Shown here one piece after another: positions 63,601 to 64,000 of a stretch of DNA of 64,000 nt (the stretch's first letter is position 1; each line of letters starts with the position of its first letter). The stretch is from Megalopta genalis (lineage: Eukaryota; Arthropoda; Insecta; Hymenoptera; Halictidae), in assembly GCF_051020955.1 (NCBI RefSeq), contig NW_027476276.1:124001-188000 (forward strand), given 5' to 3'. The notes under the pieces are model-generated. The model searched no databases. It worked only from the letters and a program-made list of their open reading frames with translations, and was not told where the DNA came from. The position numbers and the translations under genes were made by a program.

Positions 63601-64000
63601 TTTCAAATCAATGCGAAGCAGAAGGCTTAGCTTCAAATCCATGCGAAACAAATGATTTAGTTTCACATACTTGCGATATAAATGATATAGCTTCAAATGC
63701 AGGCGAAACAAACGAGTTAGCTTAAAATCCAAGCGAAGCACGTGATTTACCTTCAAATTAATGCGAAGTAGAAGGCTTATCATCAAAGCCATGCGACACA
63801 AATGATTTAGCTTCAAATACTTGCGATACAATTGATATAGCTTCAAATGCATGCCAAACAAACGAGTTAGCTTCAAATCCAAGCGAAACACATGATTGAG
63901 TTCCAAATCAATGCGAAGTAGAAGCCTTAGCTTCAAATCCATGCGACACAAATGATTTAGCTTCAAATACTTGCGATAGAAGTGATATAGCTTCAATGCA
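52631..64000. repeat. 1.9-kb copies at offset 9465
   Basis: About 52631-54535 recurs at 62096-64000 and the match reaches the window edge, so the true length is at least 1.9 kb. Shared rare features include GTTAGCTTAAAATCC near 54252 and 63717. Copy-specific single changes exist, for example TATAATC at 54313 against TATCATC at 63778. Confidence 0.8.
57540..58101. repeat. Diverged island copied from the 21-kb block
   Basis: This island of degenerate monomers lies inside the homogenised right block. It matches about 21034-21595 at offset 36506, with the wider match starting near 20850/57356. Shared rarities include CACCAATGATTTAGCTGCG and GAATTCGAAGC-like variants near 21475/57981. It ends abruptly at about 58101, where homogenised monomers resume while the other copy continues as diverged sequence. 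Confidence 0.8.

Larger units (their letters stand above)
42131..64000. repeat. Homogenised 30-base satellite, right block
   Basis: The monomer types, 150-base order and TTCAATGCAGGCG deletion marker are the same as in the 1-20.7 kb block. Long stretches are nearly identical to that block despite the diverged DNA and retrotransposon between them. Tandem and dispersed copies inside it are listed separately. The recurrent AAATTAATGCGAAGTAG junction puts a TAA in the plus frame again and again. The array runs off the window end mid-monomer. No gene is seen in these 22 kb. Confidence 0.95.

Noticed and set aside
1..64000. CENP-B box in the monomer
   Set aside because: The TTCAAATCCATGCGA stretch shares only TTC and a CG with the canonical box and misses most required positions.
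1..64000. tRNA, rRNA or other RNA genes
   Set aside because: The only tRNA-like sequence is the primer-binding site, which is 17 bases and not a tRNA gene.

Overview
The window is an eukaryotic, almost certainly insect, satellite-DNA array with one retrotransposon inside it. I see no host protein gene and no RNA gene. The retrotransposon is a BEL/Pao element whose Gag and Pol look like those of arthropods; Hymenoptera is my best guess, from resemblance only. The array runs off both ends of the window, so its full size is unknown.

The satellite (1-33933 and 40874-64000, about 57 kb, roughly 1,900 units) is built from a 30-base, AT-rich monomer. Its most constant parts are TGCGA at one end and TTAGCTTCAAAT in the second half. 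Monomers fall into about five recurring types whose order repeats every five units (150 bases), with six-unit versions. Above this lie kilobase-scale tandem duplications of about 2516, 1138, 3656 and 996 bases. Their lengths are whole numbers of monomers once one-base deletions and a seven-base insertion are counted, which points to unequal exchange in monomer register. The array is a mosaic. Homogenised blocks (1-20.7 kb, 24.9-27.3 kb, 29.6-30.9 kb, 42.1-64 kb) alternate with diverged, apparently older blocks (20.7-24.9, 27.3-29.6, 30.9-33.9, 40.9-42.1 kb and an island at 57.5-58.1 kb).

The retrotransposon (33934-40873, 6940 bases, minus strand) is structurally complete. It has two 636-base LTRs, a CAGCT target duplication, a primer-binding site matching the 3' end of tRNA-Tyr, a polypurine tract, an intact gag and an intact pol (protease, reverse transcriptase, RNase H, integrase, C-terminal domain). 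Gag and pol share one reading frame and are divided by a single TGA followed by CTA, a context known to favour stop-codon readthrough. The LTRs differ at about 14 positions plus two one-base indels, so the insertion is fairly recent. Removing the element and one target copy restores the 30-base register, so it landed in a pre-existing array.

Long open frames in the satellite follow from a repeat whose length is a multiple of three and which lacks stops in one plus and two minus frames. I do not annotate them as genes.
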